Of a DNA stretch of 7,905 nucleotides, positions 1 through 5,278 are shown piece by piece. The notes beneath the pieces were generated by a model. That model was not told the origin of the DNA and did no database searches. It saw only the letters and a program-made list of their open reading frames with translations. The number at the start of each line of letters is the position of its first letter. Within the stretch, counting starts at the first letter, position 1. Source of the stretch: JBFKOL01 sp041628815 (GTDB lineage: Bacteria; Bacteroidota; Bacteroidia; Chitinophagales; Saprospiraceae). The stretch lies in NCBI GenBank assembly GCA_041628815.1, contig JBFKOL010000193.1, forward strand, positions 1 through 7,905, written 5' to 3'. The position numbers were made by a program, and so were the translations under genes.

Positions 1-2
1 GC

Positions 3-155
3 CTCGGCGGCCGAGAGTTCCTGCTGGAAGTAGAGAAACCAGATGGCCTGCCAGAAGACGAGGTTCTGGAAGAGGAACGGCATGCAAGACAAGAGTACAA
101 GATTCAATTGAGGAAGTATTTGGATCAACTGGAAGATTGGGATGCTGCAGGGTGA
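3..155 (+). CDS. Probable antitoxin of a MazEF-type module, 3' end only
   Basis: This is an open frame that enters from the left edge and stops at 153-155, giving the last 50 residues of a protein whose start lies outside the window. The visible part is strongly charged and looks helical. It runs from LGGREFLLEVEKPDG through an acidic stretch (PEDEVLEEE) to QLEDWDAAG at the end. An acidic, extended or helical C-terminus is what MazE-type antitoxins use to block the RNA-binding groove of MazF. The stop overlaps the start of the toxin gene by 14 nt, the tight coupling typical of toxin-antitoxin pairs. The DNA-binding N-terminal domain is missing, so I cannot say whether it is AbrB-like or ribbon-helix-helix. 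The role is inferred mainly from the neighbour; the coding call itself is fairly safe. Confidence 0.62.
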   Translation, partial: LGGREFLLEVEKPDGLPEDEVLEEERHARQEYKIQLRKYLDQLEDWDAAG

Positions 156-474
156 AATATGGGATGTCAATTTCAGCCCGACAGAAGGAGCAGAGCAGAG
201 TGGCATCAGACCTGCTGTTATCATCAGCGGGAATATTATGAACATACATTACGATGTAGTCATTGTTTGCCCGCTCACTTCCAAAATAAAAAACTTGCGT
301 GGTAACATCGTACTCTTACCGGACGATCGAAATGGAATCAAGAAAAAATCAGAAGTCCTGGTTTTTCATGTAAAGTCGGTTTCAAAAAACCGATTAAAAT
401 TTCGGCGGGGGTCCATTCCCTGGGATCATTTGATCATGATTAAAGAGAATCTTAATAAGATTTTAGATTACTAG
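142..474 (+). CDS. mazF: MazF/PemK-family mRNA interferase toxin
   Basis: A 110-residue protein, the usual length for MazF/PemK toxins, which are ribosome-independent endoribonucleases that cut mRNA at short sequences and halt growth when their antitoxin is lost. The family landmarks are in order: GEIWDVNF at residues 4-11, the loop PTEGAEQSGIRPAVIIS at 13-29, CPLTSKIK at 43-50 and the later strand SEVLVFHVKSVSKNRL. Arg23 and Thr46 sit where the catalytic Arg and Thr of characterised MazF enzymes lie. The ATG overlaps the end of the upstream antitoxin frame by 14 nt, and a GGAAG at 131-135, six bases before the ATG, can serve as a ribosome site inside the antitoxin gene. The toxin is therefore probably translated from the antitoxin transcript. 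Cleavage specificity cannot be read from the sequence. Confidence 0.93.
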   Translation: MLQGEIWDVNFSPTEGAEQSGIRPAVIISGNIMNIHYDVVIVCPLTSKIKNLRGNIVLLPDDRNGIKKKSEVLVFHVKSVSKNRLKFRRGSIPWDHLIMIKENLNKILDY

Positions 475-657
475 ACGTCCTAACGGCTTGTGTCATCACA
501 GACCACAACTGATTCGCAATGTTAAGATCATCAAGGGTCATAGAATTTTATTGATCAGGGTCGATGAAATTATTAATAGATATTGCTTCGTTGGTACAAC
601 CTTCGAGAAACGGCGGACCTGAAGCGGTATGGGAGTTCAGATGGAATTTCTTTATAG

Positions 658-695
658 CGAAGTATCGGTTCTTAGCATGGTCCTACGAGCAGCGG
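658..695 (+). repeat. Interspersed palindromic repeat, decayed copy 1
   Basis: The core has left arm GTTCTTAG (668-675), right arm CTACGAGC (683-690) and tail AGCGG (691-695). It pairs at seven of eight positions if one G-T pair is allowed, and it shares the arm order and AGCGG tail of the better copies at 2205-2352 and 3634-3762. It is the most diverged accepted copy and lies in the same orientation as the others. Confidence 0.5.
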
Positions 696-902
696 CAACC
701 TATGAATAACAGGTCGTTTCCCCAAACAGTCCCATTAGGGACCCAATATGGAAAGTAAAAAATGTTTGATTACAACCACCCGTGCCGTCAGGTACGGAAT
801 ATGTCAAATCACGCTTTTGAAGAGGGACAACATGTGAATTAAGAATTAGAAGAGTAAAGTGTATAGTGTAATGTGAAAAGAGAGGATCGCACTTGTTAAG
901 TG

Positions 903-939
903 AGGTATTCCAGACTCAATGAATTAGTCTGGAATACCT
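903..939. terminator. Perfect 14-bp hairpin, possible bidirectional terminator
   Basis: AGGTATTCCAGACT (903-916) and its exact reverse complement (926-939) enclose a nine-base loop. The hairpin lies between the convergent mazF and ompA-like genes, where a transcription barrier for both strands would be expected. Neither side has a proper T-run, so it is not a textbook Rho-independent terminator. It could instead be a palindromic repeat element or an RNA-stabilising 3' structure. Confidence 0.5.
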
Positions 940-947
940 AACAATAC

Positions 948-972
948 CCGGTTGGATCAAGCATCCAACCGG
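948..972 (-). terminator. Perfect 10-bp hairpin just after the ompA-like stop codon
   Basis: CCGGTTGGAT (948-957) pairs exactly with ATCCAACCGG (963-972) around a five-base loop. On the minus strand it begins 27 nt after the stop codon of the OmpA-family gene, a normal position for a terminator or a 3' stabilising stem. The bases after it on that strand (GTATTGTTA) are only weakly T-rich. Confidence 0.55.
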
Positions 973-999
973 AGCGTAGTTTATTACTTTAAGGCCCTA

Positions 1000-1944
1000 C
1001 TACTGCGGAACGTTCACGGGGTTCAGCAGATCGTAGAATTGATTCAACTTGGGTAGTATGATGATGCGTGTACGGCGGTTCATCGAACGGCCTTCAGCTG
1101 TCGTATTGGGTGCGAGTGTATTGAACTCTCCGCGTCCGGCAGCAATCAGTCTGTTGGGATCCACTTTGTAAGTGGTTTGTAGTTCGCGGACTACAGAGGT
1201 CGCTCGCTTAACACTAAGATCCCAGTTGTCCTGTACACATTGTGTTGAAATCGGCACGTTGTCAGTATATCCCTCTACCATCACTTCCAGGTCAGGACGG
1301 GAATTGACGATCTGTGCGATCTTTTCCAGCACCTCTCTTGCACGTGGTGTAAGGTTGGCACTGCCACTTTGATAGAGCATCTTGTCGGACAGGTTTACAA
1401 AGACCACAGTCTTGTCCACCTGTACTTCGATGTCCTCATCGTCGATACCTTTTTTCAGGACGCTTTTCAGGTTCAGTGCCAGTGCAAGATTGATCGAATC
1501 CGCTTTCGACTTGGCGGTGAGCAGGTGCCTGATGTATTGGTCCTTGTTCTTCATTTGGTCGAGCGTTTTCTTGATGTTCTCATTAGCGGCTTGCGAGAGA
1601 ACAGTCAAATCACCAACGGCTGTGATTTGTTTGTTACGCAGTTCCTGGCAGTCGTTGAGTTGATTGCGCAGGTCATTTATTTGCTCTTGCCTCAGCTTCA
1701 GGTTGCTTTCGGCAACAGCCAATTCGGCTTTGGTTTTATCTGCTTGTCGCTTGGTGGCGTTGAGCGCTTCCACATTTTCCCTGAGTAGCGCGCGGTTTTC
1801 CTCAAATCTTTTATCGGACTGAGCCACTTTTTGGTTGGCCTGTTCGAGTTCGCTTTGAAGAGAGGTGAATTGCTTTTTGCTGACACAAGAGATTTGTAAA
1901 AATAGAAAGGACAGCAAGAAAGGAATTAGCATATTGGATTTCAT
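1000..1944 (-). CDS. OmpA-family peptidoglycan-binding lipoprotein with coiled coil
   Basis: A 314-residue envelope protein. Residues 1-19 are a hydrophobic signal peptide ending LQISC, so Cys20 is the likely lipidated residue, although the Gln at position -3 is a relaxed lipobox. Residues about 22-155 are rich in Glu, Gln, Lys and Leu and should form a long coiled coil. The C-terminal OmpA/MotB domain covers about 175-300. It contains VEGYTDN (223-229), with Asp228 at the position that binds the diaminopimelate of peptidoglycan, then NWDLSVKRA (240-248) with the second ligand Arg247, and NRRTRI (289-294). It should tether the outer membrane to the cell wall non-covalently. It starts at an ATG after an A/T-rich leader with no Shine-Dalgarno sequence. 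Two hairpins lie after its stop. The nearest upstream gene is 430 bp away, so it is probably transcribed alone. Its exact role beyond wall anchoring is unknown. Confidence 0.93.
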   Translation of the reverse strand: MKSNMLIPFLLSFLFLQISCVSKKQFTSLQSELEQANQKVAQSDKRFEENRALLRENVEALNATKRQADKTKAELAVAESNLKLRQEQINDLRNQLNDCQELRNKQITAVGDLTVLSQAANENIKKTLDQMKNKDQYIRHLLTAKSKADSINLALALNLKSVLKKGIDDEDIEVQVDKTVVFVNLSDKMLYQSGSANLTPRAREVLEKIAQIVNSRPDLEVMVEGYTDNVPISTQCVQDNWDLSVKRATSVVRELQTTYKVDPNRLIAAGRGEFNTLAPNTTAEGRSMNRRTRIIILPKLNQFYDLLNPVNVPQ

Positions 1945-1984
1945 ATAAATTGTTTTATGTCAATTAATTCATTAACCCCCGAAT

Positions 1985-2179
1985 AACCCATAGATGAAAT
2001 TTATAGTTCCTTGTCACGATGGGTGTCGTAGTTAAATGTTTCCTAATACCATCGGTTTATAGACTGTATCACCACCGCGAATGGTTCACTTGGGTTTGCA
2101 GAGGATAAATCTATGCCAAAACTGTGCCGCTTACATCAGGGTTATCCTTGTAAGAGTGCTGGTAAACCCGTAGATGAAA
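1985..2179. repeat. Pair of 15-bp direct repeats, 180 bp apart
   Basis: AACCCATAGATGAAA at 1985-1999 and AACCCGTAGATGAAA at 2165-2179 match at 14 of 15 positions. The second copy lies inside a small hairpin (AACCC at 2165 pairing with GGGTT just after it). They could be binding sites upstream of the ompA-like gene, or edges of a larger decayed duplication. Confidence 0.4.
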
Positions 2180-2204
2180 AATTGGGTTATATCCTTTTGG
2201 GCAG

Positions 2205-2244
2205 GCGTGAATATGCGTTCGTAGGTACAACCTACGAACAGCGG
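2205..2244 (+). repeat. Interspersed palindromic repeat, copy 2 (best preserved)
   Basis: A lead-in GCGTGAATATGC is followed by GTTCGTAGGT (2217-2226), the loop ACA, the exact reverse complement ACCTACGAAC (2230-2239) and the tail AGCGG (2240-2244). The perfect 10-bp stem with a three-base loop would make a very stable hairpin in RNA or single-stranded DNA. This copy defines the family used to recognise the others. Confidence 0.85.
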
Positions 2245-2269
2245 GGTTTGATCGATTCTTTTTAGGGAA

Positions 2270-2309
2270 GCGTGGATATGAGTTCGCAGATAAAACTTAC
2301 GAACAGCGG
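2270..2309 (+). repeat. Interspersed palindromic repeat, copy 3
   Basis: The lead-in GCGTGGATATG (2270-2280) precedes left arm GTTCGCA (2282-2288), right arm TTACGAAC (2297-2304) and tail AGCGG (2305-2309). The stem has one mismatch compared with copy 2. It starts 65 bp after copy 2, in the same orientation. Confidence 0.8.
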
Positions 2310-2317
2310 GTGCAACA

Positions 2318-2352
2318 GGATACGGGCTCGTAGCCGGAACCTACAAAAAGCG
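2318..2352 (+). repeat. Interspersed palindromic repeat, copy 4 (decayed right arm)
   Basis: GGATACGG, then GCTCGTAG (2326-2333), a seven-base loop, CTAC, and AAAAAGCG follow the family order. Only the GTAG/CTAC core still pairs well, and the right arm has drifted to an A-run. It ends 22 bp after the methyltransferase stop codon, seen on the minus strand, so it would be transcribed in that gene's 3' end. Confidence 0.6.
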
Positions 2353-2374
2353 TAGAAGATCTATTCCAAAAAAA

Positions 2375-3400
2375 TCACTTATATGCGATCAGGGCACTCG
2401 CGGGTCCTGTCAATGGCATCAATTCCGTTTTTTGATAGCCGGACTCCTTGGCCCACGTGTCAAATTGATCCTTGGTATAGTCAAATCCCTCGTCGGTTTC
2501 AATCAACATATTAAGACTCATTAAGAGGCCAAAGGTGTTTTCCCGCCGGTCATTGTCAATGACATTTTCTATGGCAACAAAGGCACCACCTTCGTTCAGG
2601 GACTCGTAAGCCTTGGTCATCAAAAAAACCTTGTCTTTTTCGTTCCAGTCGTGCAATATGTTACCCATGGTAATGACGTCGGCCTGAGGAAACTGATCCT
2701 TGAAAAAATCACCACTCTTGGCTTTTACGCGACCCACGAGATCCGATGCATTGATGTTTTTATTGGCTATCGGTTCTACCTGGGGCAGATCGAAACTGAT
2801 CGATGAGATATTTGGGTTGAACTTGGCCACCAACAAAGCCAACGCACCCCCGGCTCCACCCATATCGCAATGTGTTTTGTAAGGAGTGAAGTCAAATTTT
2901 TGAGAAAAGGCCACAAAATTGCCCATTTGTACGCCGGACATGGCTTTCAGGAACTCCTCGAGTCGCTCCTGATCGGCATACAAGGCTTCGAACAAGGATT
3001 TACCGGTCAATTTCGATTCATTCTGTGGTTTACCCGTTCGCAAACCTTCTTCCAGGGATCCCCAAAAGTCATACAAGCGATGGTTGGCCATTTCCAGAAC
3101 ACCACCGATGTAGGTGGGTTTTCCCTTCACGAGGAACATTTCCACATCCTCGGCATTGCTGTACCTGGCAGTTTCCAGGATGCCTTCGCGATGTAGAAAT
3201 CCGAGTGAAGTCAACGCATCCAGGAAATCATACAGTCCGCGGTCGTGTAGATTCAGGGCCTGCTTAATCTGGTGGGCGTCCTTTTTGCCACCGGATAAAA
3301 GTGTAAACAACTGGAAATCGACGGCGGCCAAAACAACTTTGGATGCCCAAAAGCCCATGCCGATTTGCATGATTTTAGAAGGATTGATTCGTTGATGCAT
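2375..3400 (-). CDS. SAM-dependent O-methyltransferase, acetylserotonin/caffeate OMT-like
   Basis: A 341-residue class I methyltransferase with the two-part architecture of plant-type and microbial O-methyltransferases. A helical N-terminal dimerisation and winged-helix part (about 1-95) opens NPSKIMQIGMGFWASK. The Rossmann domain (about 160-341) contains the SAM motif CDMGGAGGALA (178-188), the acidic ribose-binding FDLP (Asp204), GDFF (230-233) and NILHDW (247-252). His250 is the expected general base that deprotonates the hydroxyl acceptor. The protein is probably cytoplasmic. I chose the ATG at 3398-3400 because family members begin just before the NPxKIMQ segment. The frame stays open to a TTG at 3616, but those 72 extra residues look unlike any domain. 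No Shine-Dalgarno sequence is visible. The substrate is unknown, and no biosynthetic partner gene lies nearby. Confidence 0.9.
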   Translation of the reverse strand: MHQRINPSKIMQIGMGFWASKVVLAAVDFQLFTLLSGGKKDAHQIKQALNLHDRGLYDFLDALTSLGFLHREGILETARYSNAEDVEMFLVKGKPTYIGGVLEMANHRLYDFWGSLEEGLRTGKPQNESKLTGKSLFEALYADQERLEEFLKAMSGVQMGNFVAFSQKFDFTPYKTHCDMGGAGGALALLVAKFNPNISSISFDLPQVEPIANKNINASDLVGRVKAKSGDFFKDQFPQADVITMGNILHDWNEKDKVFLMTKAYESLNEGGAFVAIENVIDNDRRENTFGLLMSLNMLIETDEGFDYTKDQFDTWAKESGYQKTELMPLTGPASALIAYK

Positions 3401-3633
3401 GAGATGTAATTTATGGTCAAGATAACATTTTAAGGAATAGGATCCCTGTTTTGTTCCTTGCCAATAATCTCCGCATTTTTTCGGAAGACCGACTTGTGAA
3501 GAAAAGGCAGACAACTTATTTATAGGTCCTATCCTGGCATTTTTCCTGTTGTACCTGGTTGATGTAAGTGGTGGGAAGAATCCAGGGCACCATACTATTC
3601 TGAGGTGATCATACAAATTGGGGGAGGGCGTCG

Positions 3634-3671
3634 GTGGATATAGGTCCGTAAGAGGAACCTACGAACAGCGA
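3634..3671 (+). repeat. Interspersed palindromic repeat, copy 5
   Basis: The lead-in GTGGATATAG (3634-3643) is followed by GTCCGTA (3644-3650), a spacer, ACCTACGAAC (3657-3666) and the tail AGCGA. The stem pairs at six of seven positions. The right arm is identical to that of copy 2. Confidence 0.8.
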
Positions 3672-3723
3672 AACCCGTTCCGTTGAGCTTTATTTATAGC
3701 GGTCCATGGATCGAAAGGGGTTA

Positions 3724-3762
3724 AATGGATATGGGTTTTAAGATAAAACCTACAAACAGCGG
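3724..3762 (+). repeat. Interspersed palindromic repeat, copy 6
   Basis: AATGGATATGG is followed by GTTTTA, the loop AGA and TAAAAC (3735-3749), then CCTACAAAC and the tail AGCGG (3758-3762). The original outer stem has decayed, but a different perfect 6-bp stem now forms inside it. The lead-in, tail and orientation match the other copies, and it starts 90 bp after copy 5. Confidence 0.75.
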
Positions 3763-3808
3763 AGTAAGATCTAAAAGGGACAATAATGTTTCATGAATGT
3801 CACACAAG

Positions 3809-3847
3809 AAAAATCCGGAGCAGCGTGAACTTGCCCCGGACATTTTT
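3809..3847 (-). terminator. Probable Rho-independent terminator of the DUF4382 lipoprotein gene
   Basis: On the minus strand, starting about 20 nt after the lipoprotein stop codon, TCCGG (3836-3840) pairs with CCGGA (3814-3818). This stem is flanked by an A-run before and TTTTT (3809-3813) after. The loop is long (17 nt) and the stem short, so it is a plausible rather than a strong terminator. Confidence 0.6.
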
Positions 3848-3862
3848 ATAATGAAGTGAACG

Positions 3863-4840
3863 TTAGAGCCCCAATAAACCCATGAGTGATACTTCGACGG
3901 TAGCTGTGGCATTGGCCGAGGTCGAGACGCTGACGGGACTGAGCGTCGTTGTCAGTAAACCTCCTACAGAAAACATGCCTTTCAATGTCAGGTGACCGTT
4001 GCTGTTTTCTTCGTAAGAGGCAAAATACAGATCGTAATTGCCTTCATCGAGGAAATGCAACTCAAACCGGCCTTCCTCATCACACAAAGCGCTATTGACC
4101 GCCTGGGCAAAGAGGATTTTACTTTGACCCTTGCCGTTCAGTTCGGAAGACGAATCGAATTGCCCTTGGTGGTAGGCATAGGCCACAATTTTCGAGCTGC
4201 TACCTGTATTGTTCTGGCAGGTACCTTTGACAATGCCGGTCTTTCCGCCCTGAAGAACCCGGACGGCAGCGTTCAACTCTGTTCCAGATACAAAATCGTA
4301 GGAAAGGTTGCCCTCGTTGTCCGCTTCAGCATGTATGCTTTTGCGCAGGTCCACATCGAGCACAAAAGTCGACTTTGATCCTTCATCTACGCCAAGGTCT
4401 TTGTCGAGTGTGATTTTGCCGGATGCAAGGCTTAGTGCATGCAGTTGACCGTCCTGCTCCTCCACGTAACAGCCCGGTTTTGTACCCGAAGCATCGTTTT
4501 CGAGGTCAAGGACGAGTTCGAGTGAAGAATATTGTTTTGCTTCGACATCAAAGGTGCCCAGATCAAAAGTCTCTCCTTTTTGATAGGCCAGGAGATTCAC
4601 AGAGGTTTTCTGAAAACCTTCGACCTTTTGACCGTCTACATGGATTTCCTGGATGGTCACGACACATGATTTAACCTCGGCATTATCTATCGGCGCATCG
4701 GTGATTTGAAAGCCTATTTGGCCCATTTTTTTGTCATCCATAGGATCGGTGCCCGGGTTTATGCCTGGGTCCACCATGGTGTCTTCACCGCAACTGGATA
4801 AAAGAAAAGCAATCAACAAACCATTCATTAAGTTTTTCAT
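3863..4840 (-). CDS. DUF4382 domain lipoprotein
   Basis: A 325-residue secreted lipoprotein. The signal peptide ends LLSSC, a standard lipobox with lipidated Cys17. The following GED residues are acidic, like the export signal that sends Bacteroidota lipoproteins to the cell surface, so an outer-leaflet location is likely. A low-complexity linker (about 21-38, Asp/Pro/Gly-rich) leads to a DUF4382-like beta-rich domain at about 40-195. This starts IGFQITDAPIDNAEVKS, with the hallmark TDAP and a later VNLLAYQKGE and LGTFDVEAKQYSSLELVL. Residues about 200-320 look like a second beta-sandwich, including a carboxypeptidase-regulatory-like stretch (EEGRFELHFLDEGNYDLYF). The function of DUF4382 proteins is unknown; no catalytic motif is visible. 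It starts at an ATG without a Shine-Dalgarno sequence, is followed by its own terminator, and is divergent from the molybdenum hydroxylase operon. Confidence 0.85.
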   Translation of the reverse strand: MKNLMNGLLIAFLLSSCGEDTMVDPGINPGTDPMDDKKMGQIGFQITDAPIDNAEVKSCVVTIQEIHVDGQKVEGFQKTSVNLLAYQKGETFDLGTFDVEAKQYSSLELVLDLENDASGTKPGCYVEEQDGQLHALSLASGKITLDKDLGVDEGSKSTFVLDVDLRKSIHAEADNEGNLSYDFVSGTELNAAVRVLQGGKTGIVKGTCQNNTGSSSKIVAYAYHQGQFDSSSELNGKGQSKILFAQAVNSALCDEEGRFELHFLDEGNYDLYFASYEENSNGHLTLKGMFSVGGLLTTTLSPVSVSTSANATATVEVSLMGLLGL

Positions 4841-4859
4841 CGGTAGTTTTTTTGTTAGT

Positions 4860-4948
4860 AAATCTTGTCAGTCCTTGGCTGGATAAACAGGCCAGAAGAA
4901 TGAATTTTCCTGCTTTCGACATTTTCGGAAGAAAATCTGTCAAGCCCT
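4860..4948 (-). repeat. Direct repeat pair upstream of the DUF4382 lipoprotein gene
   Basis: AAATCTTGTCAGTCCT (4860-4875) and AAATCTGTCAAGCCCT (4933-4948) align closely if one base is shifted, with start points 73 bp apart. Both lie within 110 bases of the lipoprotein start on its 5' side, so they could be binding sites for a regulator of that gene. The match is imperfect and could be chance. Confidence 0.35.
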
Positions 4949-5120
4949 GACTTTTTCTTTTTGATCCAGGTCGAACTGACATACCTAATAACGACTCTTT
5001 GATCGACTTGTCTTGTGGGTGTTTACCACGAAAATGTATGGGGGAAAACCTGTAAAGAGATCTCCGGGCAGGTTCCACTTTTACTTTTTATCAGCTTCGT
5101 TCTTGAATGTATTATGGGTC

Positions 5121-5151
5121 TTGTTGAGTGATGAAATGGGGTTTATGTTTG
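5121..5151 (+). promoter_or_regulatory. Bacteroidota-type promoter for the molybdenum hydroxylase operon
   Basis: TTG at 5121-5123 is followed after 20 bases by TATGTTTG (5144-5151). This matches the TAnnTTTG -7 element and the TTG -33 element of Bacteroidota primary-sigma promoters at the expected spacing. Transcription would start near 5157 and give a leader of about 120 nt before the small subunit ATG. Confidence 0.6.
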
Positions 5152-5195
5152 ATTGGTGTCAATCATCCAATGGATATCAATCACTTCCAATTGGA
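5150..5195 (+). promoter_or_regulatory. Operator-like repeats at the expected transcription start
   Basis: An inverted repeat TGATTG (5150-5155), GTGT, CAATCA (5160-5165) overlaps the end of the -7 element and the expected start site. CAATCA recurs at 5178-5183. Both CAATCA copies are followed by TCCAAT and GGA, so TCAATCATCCAATGGA (5159-5174) and TCAATCACTTCCAATTGGA (5177-5195) form a near direct repeat with an 18-bp pitch. A protein bound here would block or modulate transcription. No regulator gene lies in the window. Confidence 0.4.
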
Positions 5196-5278
5196 TTTTA
5201 ATGGGAATAGTTTGAATGGCATCAATTTATTATTCTCAAATTGTACTATTTTATAAGCGAATAAATAATATCTCTATT

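Larger units (their letters stand above)
475..999. other. Gene-poor spacer between convergent mazF and ompA-like genes
   Basis: No convincing gene is seen in these 525 bases. A 64-codon ATG frame at 564-758 has no recognisable domain, and its middle (residues about 35-45, RFLAWSYEQRQ) is simply the translation of a decayed copy of the interspersed repeat found elsewhere in the window. A 29-codon frame at 748-837 overlaps its end and is equally unsupported. The right-hand part holds a small hairpin at 890-902 (CACTT, GTT, AAGTG) followed by two larger hairpins described separately. The region may be a degraded remnant of a former gene or an old insertion. Confidence 0.6.
1945..2374. other. Repeat-rich spacer upstream of the ompA-like gene
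   Basis: No gene is seen in these 430 bases. The part next to the methyltransferase (2205-2352) carries three interspersed palindromic repeats in close succession. Nearer the ompA-like gene, AACCCATAGATGAAA (1985-1999) recurs with one mismatch at 2165-2179. A GATGGGTGTCGTAGTTAAA stretch (2018-2036) resembles the left half of the palindromic repeat and may be a further decayed copy. The ompA-like promoter should lie here on the minus strand, but I see no clear TAnnTTTG element. The nearest match, TAAATTTC on that strand around 1998-2005, has no good partner. Confidence 0.6.
3401..3862. other. Spacer upstream of the methyltransferase, with two repeats and a terminator
   Basis: I see no separate gene here. 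The first 216 bases are an open extension of the methyltransferase frame back to a TTG and are most likely its untranslated leader and promoter. Two interspersed palindromic repeats follow, at 3634-3671 and 3724-3762, and then the terminator of the DUF4382 lipoprotein gene. No clear Bacteroidota promoter element is visible on the minus strand before the methyltransferase. Confidence 0.6.
4841..5278. other. Divergent promoter region between the lipoprotein and hydroxylase operon
   Basis: No gene is supported in these 438 bases. Open frames at 4785-5078 (minus) and 5013-5201 (plus, TTG start) have no recognisable content. On the side of the minus-strand lipoprotein lie a 16-bp direct repeat pair (4860-4875 and 4933-4948) and a small hairpin (TTTTC, GGAA, GAAAA at 4922-4935). 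On the hydroxylase side lie a Bacteroidota-type promoter and an operator-like cluster. The 60 bases just before the small subunit gene are strongly A/T-rich. Confidence 0.6.

Noticed and set aside
748..837. 29-codon frame starting MESKKCLITTT
   Set aside because: Too short, overlaps another doubtful frame, and has no ribosome site or recognisable content.
1369..1788. 139-codon open frame on the plus strand inside the OmpA-family gene
   Set aside because: It is antisense to the coiled-coil coding sequence, whose codon use leaves the opposite frame free of stops. The OmpA protein is unambiguous.
2205..2352. CRISPR array
   Set aside because: The repeats are palindromic, diverged from each other, irregularly spaced and only three in a row, and no cas gene is present.
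2870..3196. 108-codon open frame on the plus strand inside the methyltransferase gene
   Set aside because: It is antisense to a well-supported gene and shows no recognisable domain.
3401..3616. 72-residue N-terminal extension of the methyltransferase reaching a TTG codon
   Set aside because: The family start fits the ATG at 3398-3400, and the extension has no signal peptide, domain or plausible composition. An open frame of this length can occur by chance.
4785..5078. 97-codon minus-strand frame overlapping the start of the DUF4382 lipoprotein
   Set aside because: No domain, and it overlaps a better start with a clear lipoprotein signal peptide in another frame.
5216..5278. Upstream ATG giving the small hydroxylase subunit 21 extra residues
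   Set aside because: The extra residues come from an A/T-rich leader, and homologues start at the equivalent of MAQFNLNING.
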